A stretch of DNA of 64,000 nt. Origin: Anthoceros angustus. Lineage: Eukaryota > Streptophyta > Anthocerotopsida > Anthocerotales > Anthocerotaceae. The notes beneath the pieces were generated by a model. That model saw only the letters and a program-made list of their open reading frames with translations, was not told where the DNA came from and searched no databases. A program made the translations under genes and the position numbers. Shown here in pieces: positions 37,099 through 46,600 of the stretch; positions within the stretch are counted from its first letter, which is position 1; each line of letters starts with the position of its first letter. The stretch is from contig MU008211.1 in NCBI GenBank assembly GCA_010909165.1, positions 186,001 to 250,000 on the forward strand, read 5' to 3'.

Positions 37099-38224
37099 AT
37101 GCCAAGTTTTGGAATGATCGTGGTGAAACTCTCTGCATCATGTGATCACTGCATGCTTATGAGCATTCTGCGGAGAGTGAACTATTTTGCAATGTCAATC
37201 TACATGAAAGGACTATGCTTGAGATGTTAAAGCTCAGGCAGCAACTGCTACGGCTAGTGATCCATGTCAGTCCAAAAGCAGGGGCAGGGCCAGAAGTTGT
37301 CAGCAGTCTAGCTGAGAGTGAAACAGCCTAGCGACAACCTCATCTAAAGCTGGATGCTCAACTTGGGACACTCTTGCAGGAAGCTGTCTGGGCAGACATA
37401 GTTGCTCGAAAAGTTAAGTGCTGAGGAGCAAGCCAAGGTGCAGGATGGGAAGCAGCGAAAGGGTTTATGTATTATGTTTGCTTTGGTAGATGATTATATC
37501 TACATTCATCCGAGTTCAAGTGTTTACAAAGCAGCGCCCGCTTATGTTGTTTATAGTGACATCACGGCCTTACATGTGTGTTGTCTCAGCAATCCGAGGA
37601 AATTGGTTAGTATCTCATGCCAGTCCTCTGTGCACGTTTTCCAAGCCTGTGGCTGTTCCATCTTCATGGTATCATAGTAATTTTGATCAGATAATGTGTT
37701 GAGTTTCACCAAGCATTTGGCCCTCACCCATGGCTGGTTCCTCTGCACCCTTTCCCCATGAGGAGTGGAAACCTTTTTGTGGGCTGCATTTTTTGCTGCC
37801 GCCTTGCTGCATGGGAAGGTTCTACCTCTTGTGAATGGCATCCTTGCTTATCTAAGCGCAGATTCACACATTATTTTCAAATCAGAATCACTGGGTCAAA
37901 GGCGTGTGGGAGAGATAATTCACAAGCTTGGCTCAGGTTCTTCTGCTGTTTGCTCCAGGAGGCTCCTCTCTAATGCATGGGAGGTACGTGAGTTCTTCCT
38001 TTGTCAGGGGTACAAAGTGCACATGCGCAAACACTGGATGAGTGCAATGAGGGAAGAAGCAAAGCTGTGACGCAGCCAGATCGCCAAAAGCAAGCCTTCT
38101 TGTAATGATGGAAGGTGCCAGGATTAGTGTTAGCCATCCATGTCTCTGGCCGAGCACTTTCACCCCGAAAGCGATATCCTCTGGCGGGCACACTTGAGCA
38201 CTGGCTAGTTCCTCATCATTTTTC

Positions 38225-41137
38225 TCAGGGTCGTCCGTTACAACTGCAAGAACCAGCTGCAAATCGATGCACACGGTATCCATCCCTTACAACAATGTCT
38301 CTCTGTTCAAGCCTTGACATAATCTCTGTGGAACTGTGGCAGTCACTGCACATGCGGAGATTCTTCGTTACCACCAGAGGTGTGCCACTCGGAGTGTTCA
38401 AGAGACCAAACGCCAGGGCTAGCTTCTCAGCATGCCCACAAAGCACGTCTTCCTTTCCTTCCTCAGCCAGTGGCTTCAACACCAACTTTGTGTGAGGTGC
38501 ATGGCCTCCGTCCTGCTGCGCACGTGCATTCATGCTCTCTACCTTGAGCGCAATATCGTCTCGCCTCTCTCCCACCAGAAATGTATGTACCCCCTGATTC
38601 ACCTCGATGGTCGCCACAGCAGGTTTCTTGCTCGCTCCTGCTACCCTTCTCTGTGTTTCAATCCTGTCTACATCGGGCCACCTACCTGCATCCGCATAGG
38701 CGTTCGCCATGAGCACATATGCACGCGCATCCTGGGGGTCCAGCCTGATGATGCTTTCAAAACACCACATCGCCCTCTCCAGATCCCCGTGACTTTTGCA
38801 GGCATTCAACAAAGACCTCAAGCCCACAACATTACTTTGGCACTCACATGACAAAAGCATCTTCTCTGCCTCATCCAAATGGCCCGCACGGCCAAGAAGA
38901 TCAATCATGCAGGTGTAATGCTCGATAGTAGGTTTGATGCCATGCTGATCAGCCATGGAATCAAAGTGCTTGCGACCCTCACGGACTAGTCCCTCATGAC
39001 TGCATGCCACCAAAAGGCAAGTAAAAGTAGCACCATCGGGCTGAACACCGGCAACCAACATGTCCTCAAAACAAGCTAGTGCTCCATGACCATCGTCACA
39101 AGTACCATACCCAGCTATCAGGGCATTCCATATCACCACATCTTTGTTGACCAGGCTGTCAAAAACCTGCCGTGCATCTTTCAGTTCACCACATTTTGCA
39201 TACATGTCCACCAGGCAGTGCCCACCAGTATGTCCAGCAGTCCTCTTTGACAATCTGTGAGTGCAGCTGCCTGCCCTTCTGTAAGGCACCAGTGCACAGG
39301 CCTTCAGAAGGCAAGCAAAAGTAACATGGTTAGCCAAAATCAGGCCCTCCTGCTCCATTTGTCCGTACACAACAAGCGCCTCTTGGCCGAGTCCTTGCTG
39401 TGCATACCCAGCGATCAGCGCCGTCCATGTTACCACATCCTTCGTGGCCATGCCGTCAAAAACCTGCCGTGCAGCTTCCAGTTCACCACATTTTGCATAC
39501 ATGTCCACCAGGCTGTTGCCCACCAGTATGTCGTGCAGCAATCCTCTTTGGACAATCCGTGAGTGCAGCTGCCTGCCCTTCTGTAAGGCACCAGTGCTTG
39601 CACAGGCGTTCAGAAGACAAGCAAAAGTAACATGGTTACCCAAAGTCAGGCCCTCCTGCTCCATTTGTCCATGCACAACAAGCGCCTCTTGGCCGAGTCC
39701 TTGCTGTGCATACCCAGCAATCAGGGCATTCCATGTCACCACATCCTTCGAGGCCATGCTATCAAAAACCTGGCGTGCATCTTCCAATTCGCCACATTTT
39801 GCATACATGTCCACCAGGCAGTTGCCCACCAGTATCCAGCAGTCCTCTTTGACAATCTGTGAGTGCAGCTGCCTGCCCTGCTGTAAGGCACCAGTGCTTG
39901 CACAGGCCTTCAGAAGGCAAGCAAAAGTAAAATGGTTAGCCAAAATCAGGCCTTCCTGCTCCATTCGTCTAACAACAAGCGCCTCTTGCCCGAGCCCTTG
40001 CTGAGCATACCCAGCAATCAGCGCCGACCATGTCACCACATCCTTTGTGGCCAAGCTTTCAAAAACCTGGCGTGCATCTTTCAGTTCGCCACATTTTGCA
40101 TACATGTCCACCAGGCAGGTGCCAACAAACAAGTTAGTAGGAATGCCACTGTGCAACACATCACAGTGCACTTTTCTGCCAGATTCCAAGTCGGCGGCCA
40201 ATGCACAAGCTTGAAGGGCAGCTATAAAGACGTGGGCATCCGCCTTCGCTCCTGACCTACGCATCTCATGGTACAGTTTCACGGCCTCATGAGGTTTCCC
40301 ATGCTTAGCGTATGCAGAGATTATGGAAGACCACATGAAGGCATCTGGTTTGGCCACCCTGGTGAGCACATGCGTGGCCTCCTCTAGCCTACCTCCACAC
40401 GCATACATGCGCAAGATATGGTTCCCCAAGTATGCATTCGCCTCGTACCCAAGTTTGACACACAGATCATGAACTCGTCGCCCCACAACCAAATCCTTCT
40501 TAGCTGTACACAGTTTTAGCACAGTGTAAAACAGAGACTGAGAAATAGCAGAGTCTGTCTGCGCCAGAGATTCCAGGGCTCCAACGGCCTCAGAAAGCTT
40601 CCCCTGCTGACATAACATGCTCACGGTTCCAGCCGTTACGACGCCCATTTCCGATCCTGCACGCCTGCCAGGTTCAGGCTTATCCGGAGAGCTCGACTTG
40701 GAAGGAGAGGCACCATGACCCATCTGCATATCCAAGGAAACGAGCTGCTCATCAACCCAAGCTGGCTTACACACATTGTTTAACCACAGCACCTCTCCGG
40801 ACCCCTTGTGCCGAAAGTCAGGCGAACGGGAGCTCTTCTTATCTCGTCTGTTGTCCCACCACATGGTAGGCTCCAGAAAAAACTGTTGCCACAAGTGCTC
40901 CTGCTCCTGGCGACGACCATCGCTGGAATAGCCCTCCCCACCCACACATTTTCGGGGAAGTGGAAGTGGAAGTGGAAGTGCTGGGCTCATTACCCTGCTG
41001 CACCTGGAGGCTTGGTTGTTTGCCAGGCATTGACTCCCTGACGTGAGGTGTGCGGGAGCTCCTCGTAGAATGCCTGCAGACCCACCAATTGCAATTTGTT
41101 GGCTCCACAACGGGTCCGGTTGCCATACTGTGGCCAT
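38225..41137 (-). CDS. PLS-class PPR protein with DYW:KP domain, candidate U-to-C RNA editing factor
   Basis: Single open frame of 970 codons, no intron, start at the first ATG (41,135-41,137). Residues 1-160 are low-complexity with Ser, Pro and Arg and may include an organelle transit peptide. PPR repeats run from about 165 to 830, with 'MYAKCGEL' landmarks at 344, 443, 544 and 645 and 'MYACGGRL' at 243. The C-terminal domain has KKPA at 837-840, HAE at 902-904 (cytidine-deaminase-type His/Glu), CSDC at 930-933, and CSCNGRP at 964-970. KP and terminal GRP mark the DYW:KP class, linked by others to U-to-C editing in mitochondria and plastids. It likely binds an organelle transcript through its PPR tract. 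Residues about 616-640 are out of the ancestral frame. It converges on the helicase pseudogene. Function is inferred; the target site is unknown. Confidence 0.88.
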   Translation of the reverse strand: MATVWQPDPLWSQQIAIGGSAGILRGAPAHLTSGSQCLANNQASRCSRVMSPALPLPLPLPRKCVGGEGYSSDGRRQEQEHLWQQFFLEPTMWWDNRRDKKSSRSPDFRHKGSGEVLWLNNVCKPAWVDEQLVSLDMQMGHGASPSKSSSPDKPEPGRRAGSEMGVVTAGTVSMLCQQGKLSEAVGALESLAQTDSAISQSLFYTVLKLCTAKKDLVVGRRVHDLCVKLGYEANAYLGNHILRMYACGGRLEEATHVLTRVAKPDAFMWSSIISAYAKHGKPHEAVKLYHEMRRSGAKADAHVFIAALQACALAADLESGRKVHCDVLHSGIPTNLFVGTCLVDMYAKCGELKDARQVFESLATKDVVTWSALIAGYAQQGLGQEALVVRRMEQEGLILANHFTFACLLKACASTGALQQGRQLHSQIVKEDCWILVGNCLVDMYAKCGELEDARQVFDSMASKDVVTWNALIAGYAQQGLGQEALVVHGQMEQEGLTLGNHVTFACLLNACASTGALQKGRQLHSRIVQRGLLHDILVGNSLVDMYAKCGELEAARQVFDGMATKDVVTWTALIAGYAQQGLGQEALVVYGQMEQEGLILANHVTFACLLKACALVPYRRAGSCTHRLSKRTAGHTGGHCLVDMYAKCGELKDARQVFDSLVNKDVVIWNALIAGYGTCDDGHGALACFEDMLVAGVQPDGATFTCLLVACSHEGLVREGRKHFDSMADQHGIKPTIEHYTCMIDLLGRAGHLDEAEKMLLSCECQSNVVGLRSLLNACKSHGDLERAMWCFESIIRLDPQDARAYVLMANAYADAGRWPDVDRIETQRRVAGASKKPAVATIEVNQGVHTFLVGERRDDIALKVESMNARAQQDGGHAPHTKLVLKPLAEEGKEDVLCGHAEKLALAFGLLNTPSGTPLVVTKNLRMCSDCHSSTEIMSRLEQRDIVVRDGYRVHRFAAGSCSCNGRP
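38815..40100 (-). repeat. Homogenised ~303-bp repeats within the PPR gene
   Basis: Four successive PLS triplets (residues about 340-690) are nearly identical in nucleotide sequence, each about 297-303 bp. The word 'ccacattttgcatacatgtc' occurs in each at about 39,190, 39,490, 39,791 and 40,089. Such identity between repeats of one gene suggests recent tandem growth or gene conversion. It also means that read mapping and annotation are error-prone here. Confidence 0.85.
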
Positions 41138-42117
41138 CGTTCAAACCGCTGTCGGAAGATGAGTCTAACCACAGACCATGGCTGGATGCGCATGAATTGT
41201 GCACGACTGCACCACCCTAGAACCATGCAGGATTTTTGTGGGTACCCAGGAAAAAACGAACGGCATGGTCTCGAGTCTTGGTCAGAAAAGATGGTTTTTG
41301 GCAGATTTAATTCAAGTGAGCTTTATGGCGTGCTGTTAGGAACACTTGGGCAGTCGGGACGCGGCGCATAATTTGTAGCGCTTATTTTTAATTTTGTTCG
41401 GATTAGGCGCGGTTCCTAAAAATCGTCAAGTTATAAACAGGCGTGTGTGCAGACGTGGGCCCCACCACTCATATTCCGGTTGCCCGTGACCACGGGATGC
41501 CGGTGCATCCCCTAATGCTATGGCCATGCATCCATCCAAGCATCGTATATAATTAAGCCTACGAAACCGTAATCCCATTCACGGATGGTTCACGATGCCA
41601 TGAACACTATTAGGCTGTTTATTGCACGTACATTACATGTTCAAACTTGCGAGCGCCTTCATCAACCGCGCACTCACTGTAAACGTCGATCCATCGAGTG
41701 TCGAACATTTCAAGCTCTGAGTGTAGAAGCATCAGCTGGTCTTGACCTGCCGATCGGGTGGGAGGTATAGGAACCACCGCAAGGTCCTTTCAAAATCCTT
41801 GATTTGATATTATCTTCTGTTGTTATCGGCAGAGAAGTGTTGACTGAAGGGAAATGCACTCCGTTGTTGTCTAATGTCACCATCATTCGGTGGGATAGAG
41901 TGGAGGACTTGCTCCATGGAGACAGTATGGACCACTCATTTCCTACCTCGTTGTGGAAGGAGAACGACAAAAAGGCAAGGGGAACTAACGTCATACGTAG
42001 ACAAAACATGTGGTCTTGGCCCATGCACACCAAGTATTGGTGTGCGTAGCGCCATAGCCGCATAGCGGTCATAGGCATCTAATGCTACCCTACCACAATG
42101 GCTGTTATGTGATCTAA
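41138..42117. other. Region upstream of the PPR gene
   Basis: No coding sequence recognised. The first 300 bases left of it on the minus strand must contain the PPR promoter; no clear TATA box in usual distance was seen, which is common for PPR genes. 'gtatataattaagcc' near 41,547 is TATA-like but has no gene behind it on the plus strand. A border to gypsy sequence lies somewhere between 41,760 and 42,120. Confidence 0.4.
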
Positions 42118-43580
42118 TCATGTGTTCACGCGCACCGTCCTCGAACGAGGATTCGGACACAAGGTACTGCCTGCCATGTGCCCTGCCTGCTTACAATTTC
42201 CACACAGGCGTTCAAAGTCCCCGTTGCCTTGCCGAGTGGGGTATGGACACGCGTTGGAGTAGTGCGGGGTTCCCAGTTCAATGAGACCACCGCCACGAGA
42301 ATTCTGGAGGGCTCCCATGCGGTCTTGCGCCAGTCGATGCAGATGGACCGGCTTGGGTACATCGTCTGGATCTGGCGGTGGTGGTGCTTCTTGCACTTGG
42401 TATGCATCCTCCCACTGTTCCTCAGACTCTTCCCCGTAGTCATACTCCACAGTTCCGCAGTGCGGAGGCGGTTGGCCTTGAATGCCCATGTTGGTGACAC
42501 ACCGCACACCACAGATGAGTCCGGACCGTGGTGGCCGCCTTACGCCGTTCTTTATCCTTCACCTGGTTGATCGTCAACTCCTCCACCCTCTTCATTACCC
42601 GTTCGGATCTTCCCTCGGCCCGCTACTTCCTTCAAAGGCTGGGTCGGACCTCTCTGCCGATGCGGGCATCATGACCTCCTTCTTTTCCACCCTCACGACT
42701 ACGGGCTTTTCTTCTTAATTCTTGGTGAGTTCTTCTTCTTCCATGACATCCTCGGATTCTTCTTCAGAGTCCTCTTCCTCCTCCTCCGATGCTACCTCGG
42801 TCTCATCATCCTCCTCTTCCGAGGGTTCTTCATCTTCGGAGTCCGACCCCCGTTTCTTCTTTTTCTTCTTTCCTCCTGGAGGCGTCCTCGGCCGTCGTTG
42901 GTGCATCGATTCTTCATAGTTCTCCGCCGCCCGGACCGCCTTGCTCACATCCTTCTCTGCCAACAGCAGCACGTGCTTAGCCATTGGCTTGGATAAGCCA
43001 CTGCGAACCAACGTACGGCCTGCATGGTGGTGTGAGTGGGGTGCCGGTCCCGAAGAGCGTAGAACCGTTCGATGTACGATCCCAACTTCTCCGTCTTGCC
43101 CCGCTTCGGGTTCTCGAGTTTGGACAAGGCGTAGCCTTCTTGATCGATTCCACGGAATCTTTCTAGAAGGCATCCTTCAATCTTGAAGGTTGCGGTGCGT
43201 GGCGGTCGGTATTTCCTCCGCTGAGCGCTGTCCCCTTGGACATGGAGCAATTTGGATGAGGCTGCATCCGAACCTTCTCGTTGAAGTTTGCCCGCGACAC
43301 GAAATCCTCCACGAAGGTTTGACGTCTCTCTCCTTCTTACCTCCAAAGAGAATACGCTTGGTCGGCGTTGTTGCCATCGCGATCGGCAAGGGTTGAGGAA
43401 CCGCCCCTTACCACCGCGACTTGGTCTGCTTCCTCCTCGATCCGACAACTCCACGCTTACATTGGTGGTGACCTCGCCTCGAGCTCGTCGTCTCTCACGT
43501 GCTGCGCTCGGGCGCTCGGCGATCTGGCGTCCGACTCTCGGATTTCGTCCCTACCTCACGTCCTCACGCATCCACGCTTG
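42118..43580 (-). pseudogene. G3 gypsy gag remnant with zinc knuckle and charged linker
   Basis: Minus-strand reading from the primer site at 43,594: 'EGCLLERFRGIDQEGYALSK', 'LGSYIERFYALRDRHPTH', 'MQAVRWFAVAYPSQWLS' (42,945-43,270), then 'AEKDVSKAVRAAENYEES', a run of Lys (KKKKKK) and a long Ser/Asp/Glu stretch (42,722-42,880), then a zinc knuckle CGNCKQAGHMAGSTLC (near 42,170). The knuckle has six residues before the last Cys instead of four. Frames shift between these pieces. Gag packages element RNA. It resembles the gags of G1 and G2. Confidence 0.75.
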
Positions 43581-43593
43581 CTGGGATTTCATT

Positions 43594-43606
43594 CCCGGCA
43601 GCGCCA
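43594..43606 (-). promoter_or_regulatory. G3 primer-binding site (tRNA-Asp type, 3-nt deletion)
   Basis: The plus strand reads CCCGGCAGCGCCA followed by 'aaa' and an LTR start TGTAGAC at 43,610. It is the same shortened tRNA-Asp site as in G2. Confidence 0.7.
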
Positions 43607-43609
43607 AAA

Positions 43610-46600
43610 TGTAGACTTTTGTTGGCGACGCGCACAATCCGTGTCGTTGTAGGAAGGAGTCCGTTCCCAAGGAATAAGCTCCGTTTGCGGCGTTTCGATT
43701 CTCGTCTTACTTTGCGTCGTTCGGTCTCCGCGCACATTCATCGATTCGTCTAACTACTACGCGTTCACGCCACGAGGCCGGTATGGCCAAGCGTTTAAGG
43801 ACCGTTCGCGTCCGTTCGTTCGTTAAATCCTCACCTCTAGTCCGTTCCTCTCTCCACTCACACTACACTTATCGGTCTTAGGAAGGCAGCGCGGGTTACG
43901 GTCCGGACCTCCTCCTCGTTCTGCGGGCCTCTCGTCCAGACTCTGCCGCCCTCCGAGTCCCTCCGGCTCACGTTCCGGTCCGTTCGGCGGCGGGGCGGCG
44001 ACGGTCCCAGTCACCCTTCCCGCACACCACAACACGTTAGGTCGTCACGGGACCACGATCAATCTCTCGGGTATCGTGCACCTTTCGGTGACTCGGGACT
44101 CACGTTAGCAGAAGACACACAAGTGCAGAAGGCATCAACACCAAGAAAGATGATTTATTGAGGCGGACCCCTCTTATACTACGCCCAAGTCGGCGTCTTT
44201 ATTACACCCTATTACGGTGATGGCCCATTTCGGTATACTAATCGGCCTACCATCCTATTCCTCCCCTATCTCCTTTCGGCGGTGGGGGGGAAGGTCCGGG
44301 TTCGCCTTGGGATTGGTGGTCCAATCTCCGTCAGCGATTGCGGCGCACCCAATCGGATGATCCGTGGCGGGACCCCTCCTTCTCCGGAATCACAGCCGGG
44401 TTGGGCTCGGTGCGGCGCCGCCCGTTACCACACGTCATCCTCCCAGCCTCCCGTGGGTCCCCTCGGTGGGGCCATATCTGCTCCCCTAAGCGTAAGTCGA
44501 AGGGGCTCCTCCTTCTTGCGGGTCCGGACCTCGGTCGGTCTCGACTCCGGTCTGAACTCAGTCGTCTTATTTCTGAGTCAGGTGGGTCCGGCCTCGTCTC
44601 TGGGGTTCGGACCTCGGTCGAACTTATTCAGTCCGGTCCCCAAGCTCCGGACCCCTTATCATGGACCTCGTCTTGCTGGGTCCTCATCCCTACCCAGGCC
44701 CTTGTCTTGGGTCGGGTTGGCTCCTTCACCTTCGCCGTCACCTCCCTTCTCCCGGCGGGTTGCGGTGAACTTACCACAGGGTCCGTTCGTCTCGCTCCTC
44801 TTGAGGCTCTTCTCCCCATGCCGTCGTCTCCAAGCAGGGGCCACTAGAGTCCCGTCTTTGTCCCCATGCCCTTCTTCCCCTCAGGCCTTCCGGTCGTCTG
44901 TGCGCGGGGCGAGGCCTCTGCCGAGCTCGGCGTGGTAATAGGCAAAGTCCGAATCCACTTGTTGGATTGCCTCTTCCACGTGTGCGGGCACCGATACTCC
45001 CTTCGCCATAGGTGCTCGGGAGGTCTTTGCCCGACTTGTTGGACCACCTCCCCCCGGGTTTGATATGGGCGGTGCTTCAGTGCAGGCGCCTCGGTCACCT
45101 CCGCCTTGTTGTTGCTCCACTGCTCCAACTCCCTCGCTTCGTTCAGCGCGGCTTAGCGCGGCGTTCCCCTTCCGCCTTCCTCAAGGGACGCGGCTTCTTA
45201 TGCCTTCCGGTGCTCTCGCTCTGTCCATTACATTAACTCCGCCATCTCCCTCTCCGGACGGTCGGGCAACTTTGCGGTGCGGGCTTCGCCAGGCCCTTCT
45301 CCATCTCGGCGTCTGCTCCTGTTCCATCGCCGTCTCTCGTCATAGCAGGCGGGCCGCTCTATTTCGTTCGCGTTCGCGACCACGTCCTATGACTACCATT
45401 CCTCTCAATGGTAGTTTGGGCTGACTCAAGGTCTCCTTGCGGTCTTCCATCTCCTGCTGCTCCACCTCCGGAGTCAGAGATCCTCCATCTCCTTGTCGCG
45501 AACTTCACAGGCTGGTGGTCGCGCTTGCTCCACCTCCTGCTCCATCTTGAGGCGGTGGGCGCTCTATCTCCTCGAAGTCTTGGATTCTCGTCTTACTTTG
45601 CGTCCGTTCGCGCACATTCATCGATTCGCGTCTAACTACTACCGCGACACAGGCCGGTATGGCCAAGCGTTTAAGGACCGTTCGTCCGTTCGTTCACGTT
45701 CGTCACTCACCTCTAGTCCGTTCCTCTCTCCTCACTACACTTATCGGTCTTAGGGAAGGCAGCGCGGGTTACAGTCAGGACCTCCTCCGTCGTTCGGGCC
45801 TCTCCGTCCGGGCTGCCGCCTCCGAGTCCCTCCGGCTCACGTTCGGTCCGTTCGGCGGGCGGCTGCAGGGCACGGTCCCCGATCACCTCCCACACACACC
45901 ACAACCGTTAGGTCGTCACGGGACCACGATCAATCTCCCGGGCGTGCCTTTCGGTGACTCGGGACTCACGTTAGCAAGAAGACACACAAAGTGCAGAGCG
46001 GCATCAACACCAAGAAAGATGATTTATTGAGGCGGCCCACCCTCTTATACTACGCCCAAGTCGGCGTCTTTATTACACCTATTACGGTGATGGCCCATTT
46101 CGGTACTGTCGGCCGCCTACCATCCTATTCCCTCCCCTATCTCCTTCGCCCGGTGGGGGGAAGGTCCGGGTTCCGCCTTGGGATTGGTGGTCCAATCTCC
46201 CGTCACGGCGATTGCGGCGCGCAATCGGATGATCCGTGGTAGGACCCCTCCTCTCCGGAATCACAGCCGGGTTGGGCTCGGCGGCGGTCGGCGACGCCCG
46301 TTACCACACGTCATCCTCCCAGCCTCCCGTGGGTCCCCTCGGTGGGGCCACCGGCTATCTGCTCCCCTAGCGTAAGTCGAAGGGGCTCCTCCTTCTGGGT
46401 CCGGACCTCGAGGTCGGTCTCGACTCGGTCTGAACTCCGGTCAGTCTTATTTCTGAGTCCGGTCGGTGGGTCGGCCTCGTCTCGGGTTCGGACCTCGGGG
46501 TCGAACTTATTCAGTCCGGTCCCCAAGCTCCGGACCCCTTGCTCTGGACCTCGTCTTGCTGGGTCCTCATCCCTACCCAGGCCCTTGTCTTGGGTCGGGT

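Larger units (their letters stand above)
35347..38070 (+). pseudogene. DHX37/Ecm16-type DEAH-box RNA helicase pseudogene
   Basis: Family role: DHX37 (yeast Ecm16/Dhr1) is a nucleolar helicase of the small-subunit processome that releases U3 snoRNA. Seen here: 'PVVMIEQEIMEAVNENPVVI' then the P-loop GETGCGKTT (35,548-35,574), TQPR-like TQPRQVA (35,741), [11 protein letters not shown] (DEAH changed to DDAH, 35,981), 'VAETSISIPGIR', motif VI 'RAGRTGLGHCYRLY' (about 36,516), 'VNNFPFPTPP', 'LHERTMLEMLKLRQQLLRLV' near 37,200, 'KRPLMLFIVTSRPYMC'-like OB-fold pieces, and a C-terminal end near 'MSAMREEAKL' stopping at 38,070. Pieces sit in all three frames, with in-frame stops (for example TGA at 36,733). 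The SAT motif region (36,100-36,290) is unreadable. An N-terminal part before the P-loop is mostly missing. It ends 155 bp from the end of the convergent PPR gene. Confidence 0.9.

Noticed and set aside
36669-37100. Minus-strand ORF of 143 codons as an independent gene
   Set aside because: Its recognisable part is the inverted piece of the helicase; the remainder is antisense to plus-strand helicase sequence.
42722-42919. Serine-rich plus-strand ORF
   Set aside because: Shadow of the acidic linker in the G3 gag on the other strand.
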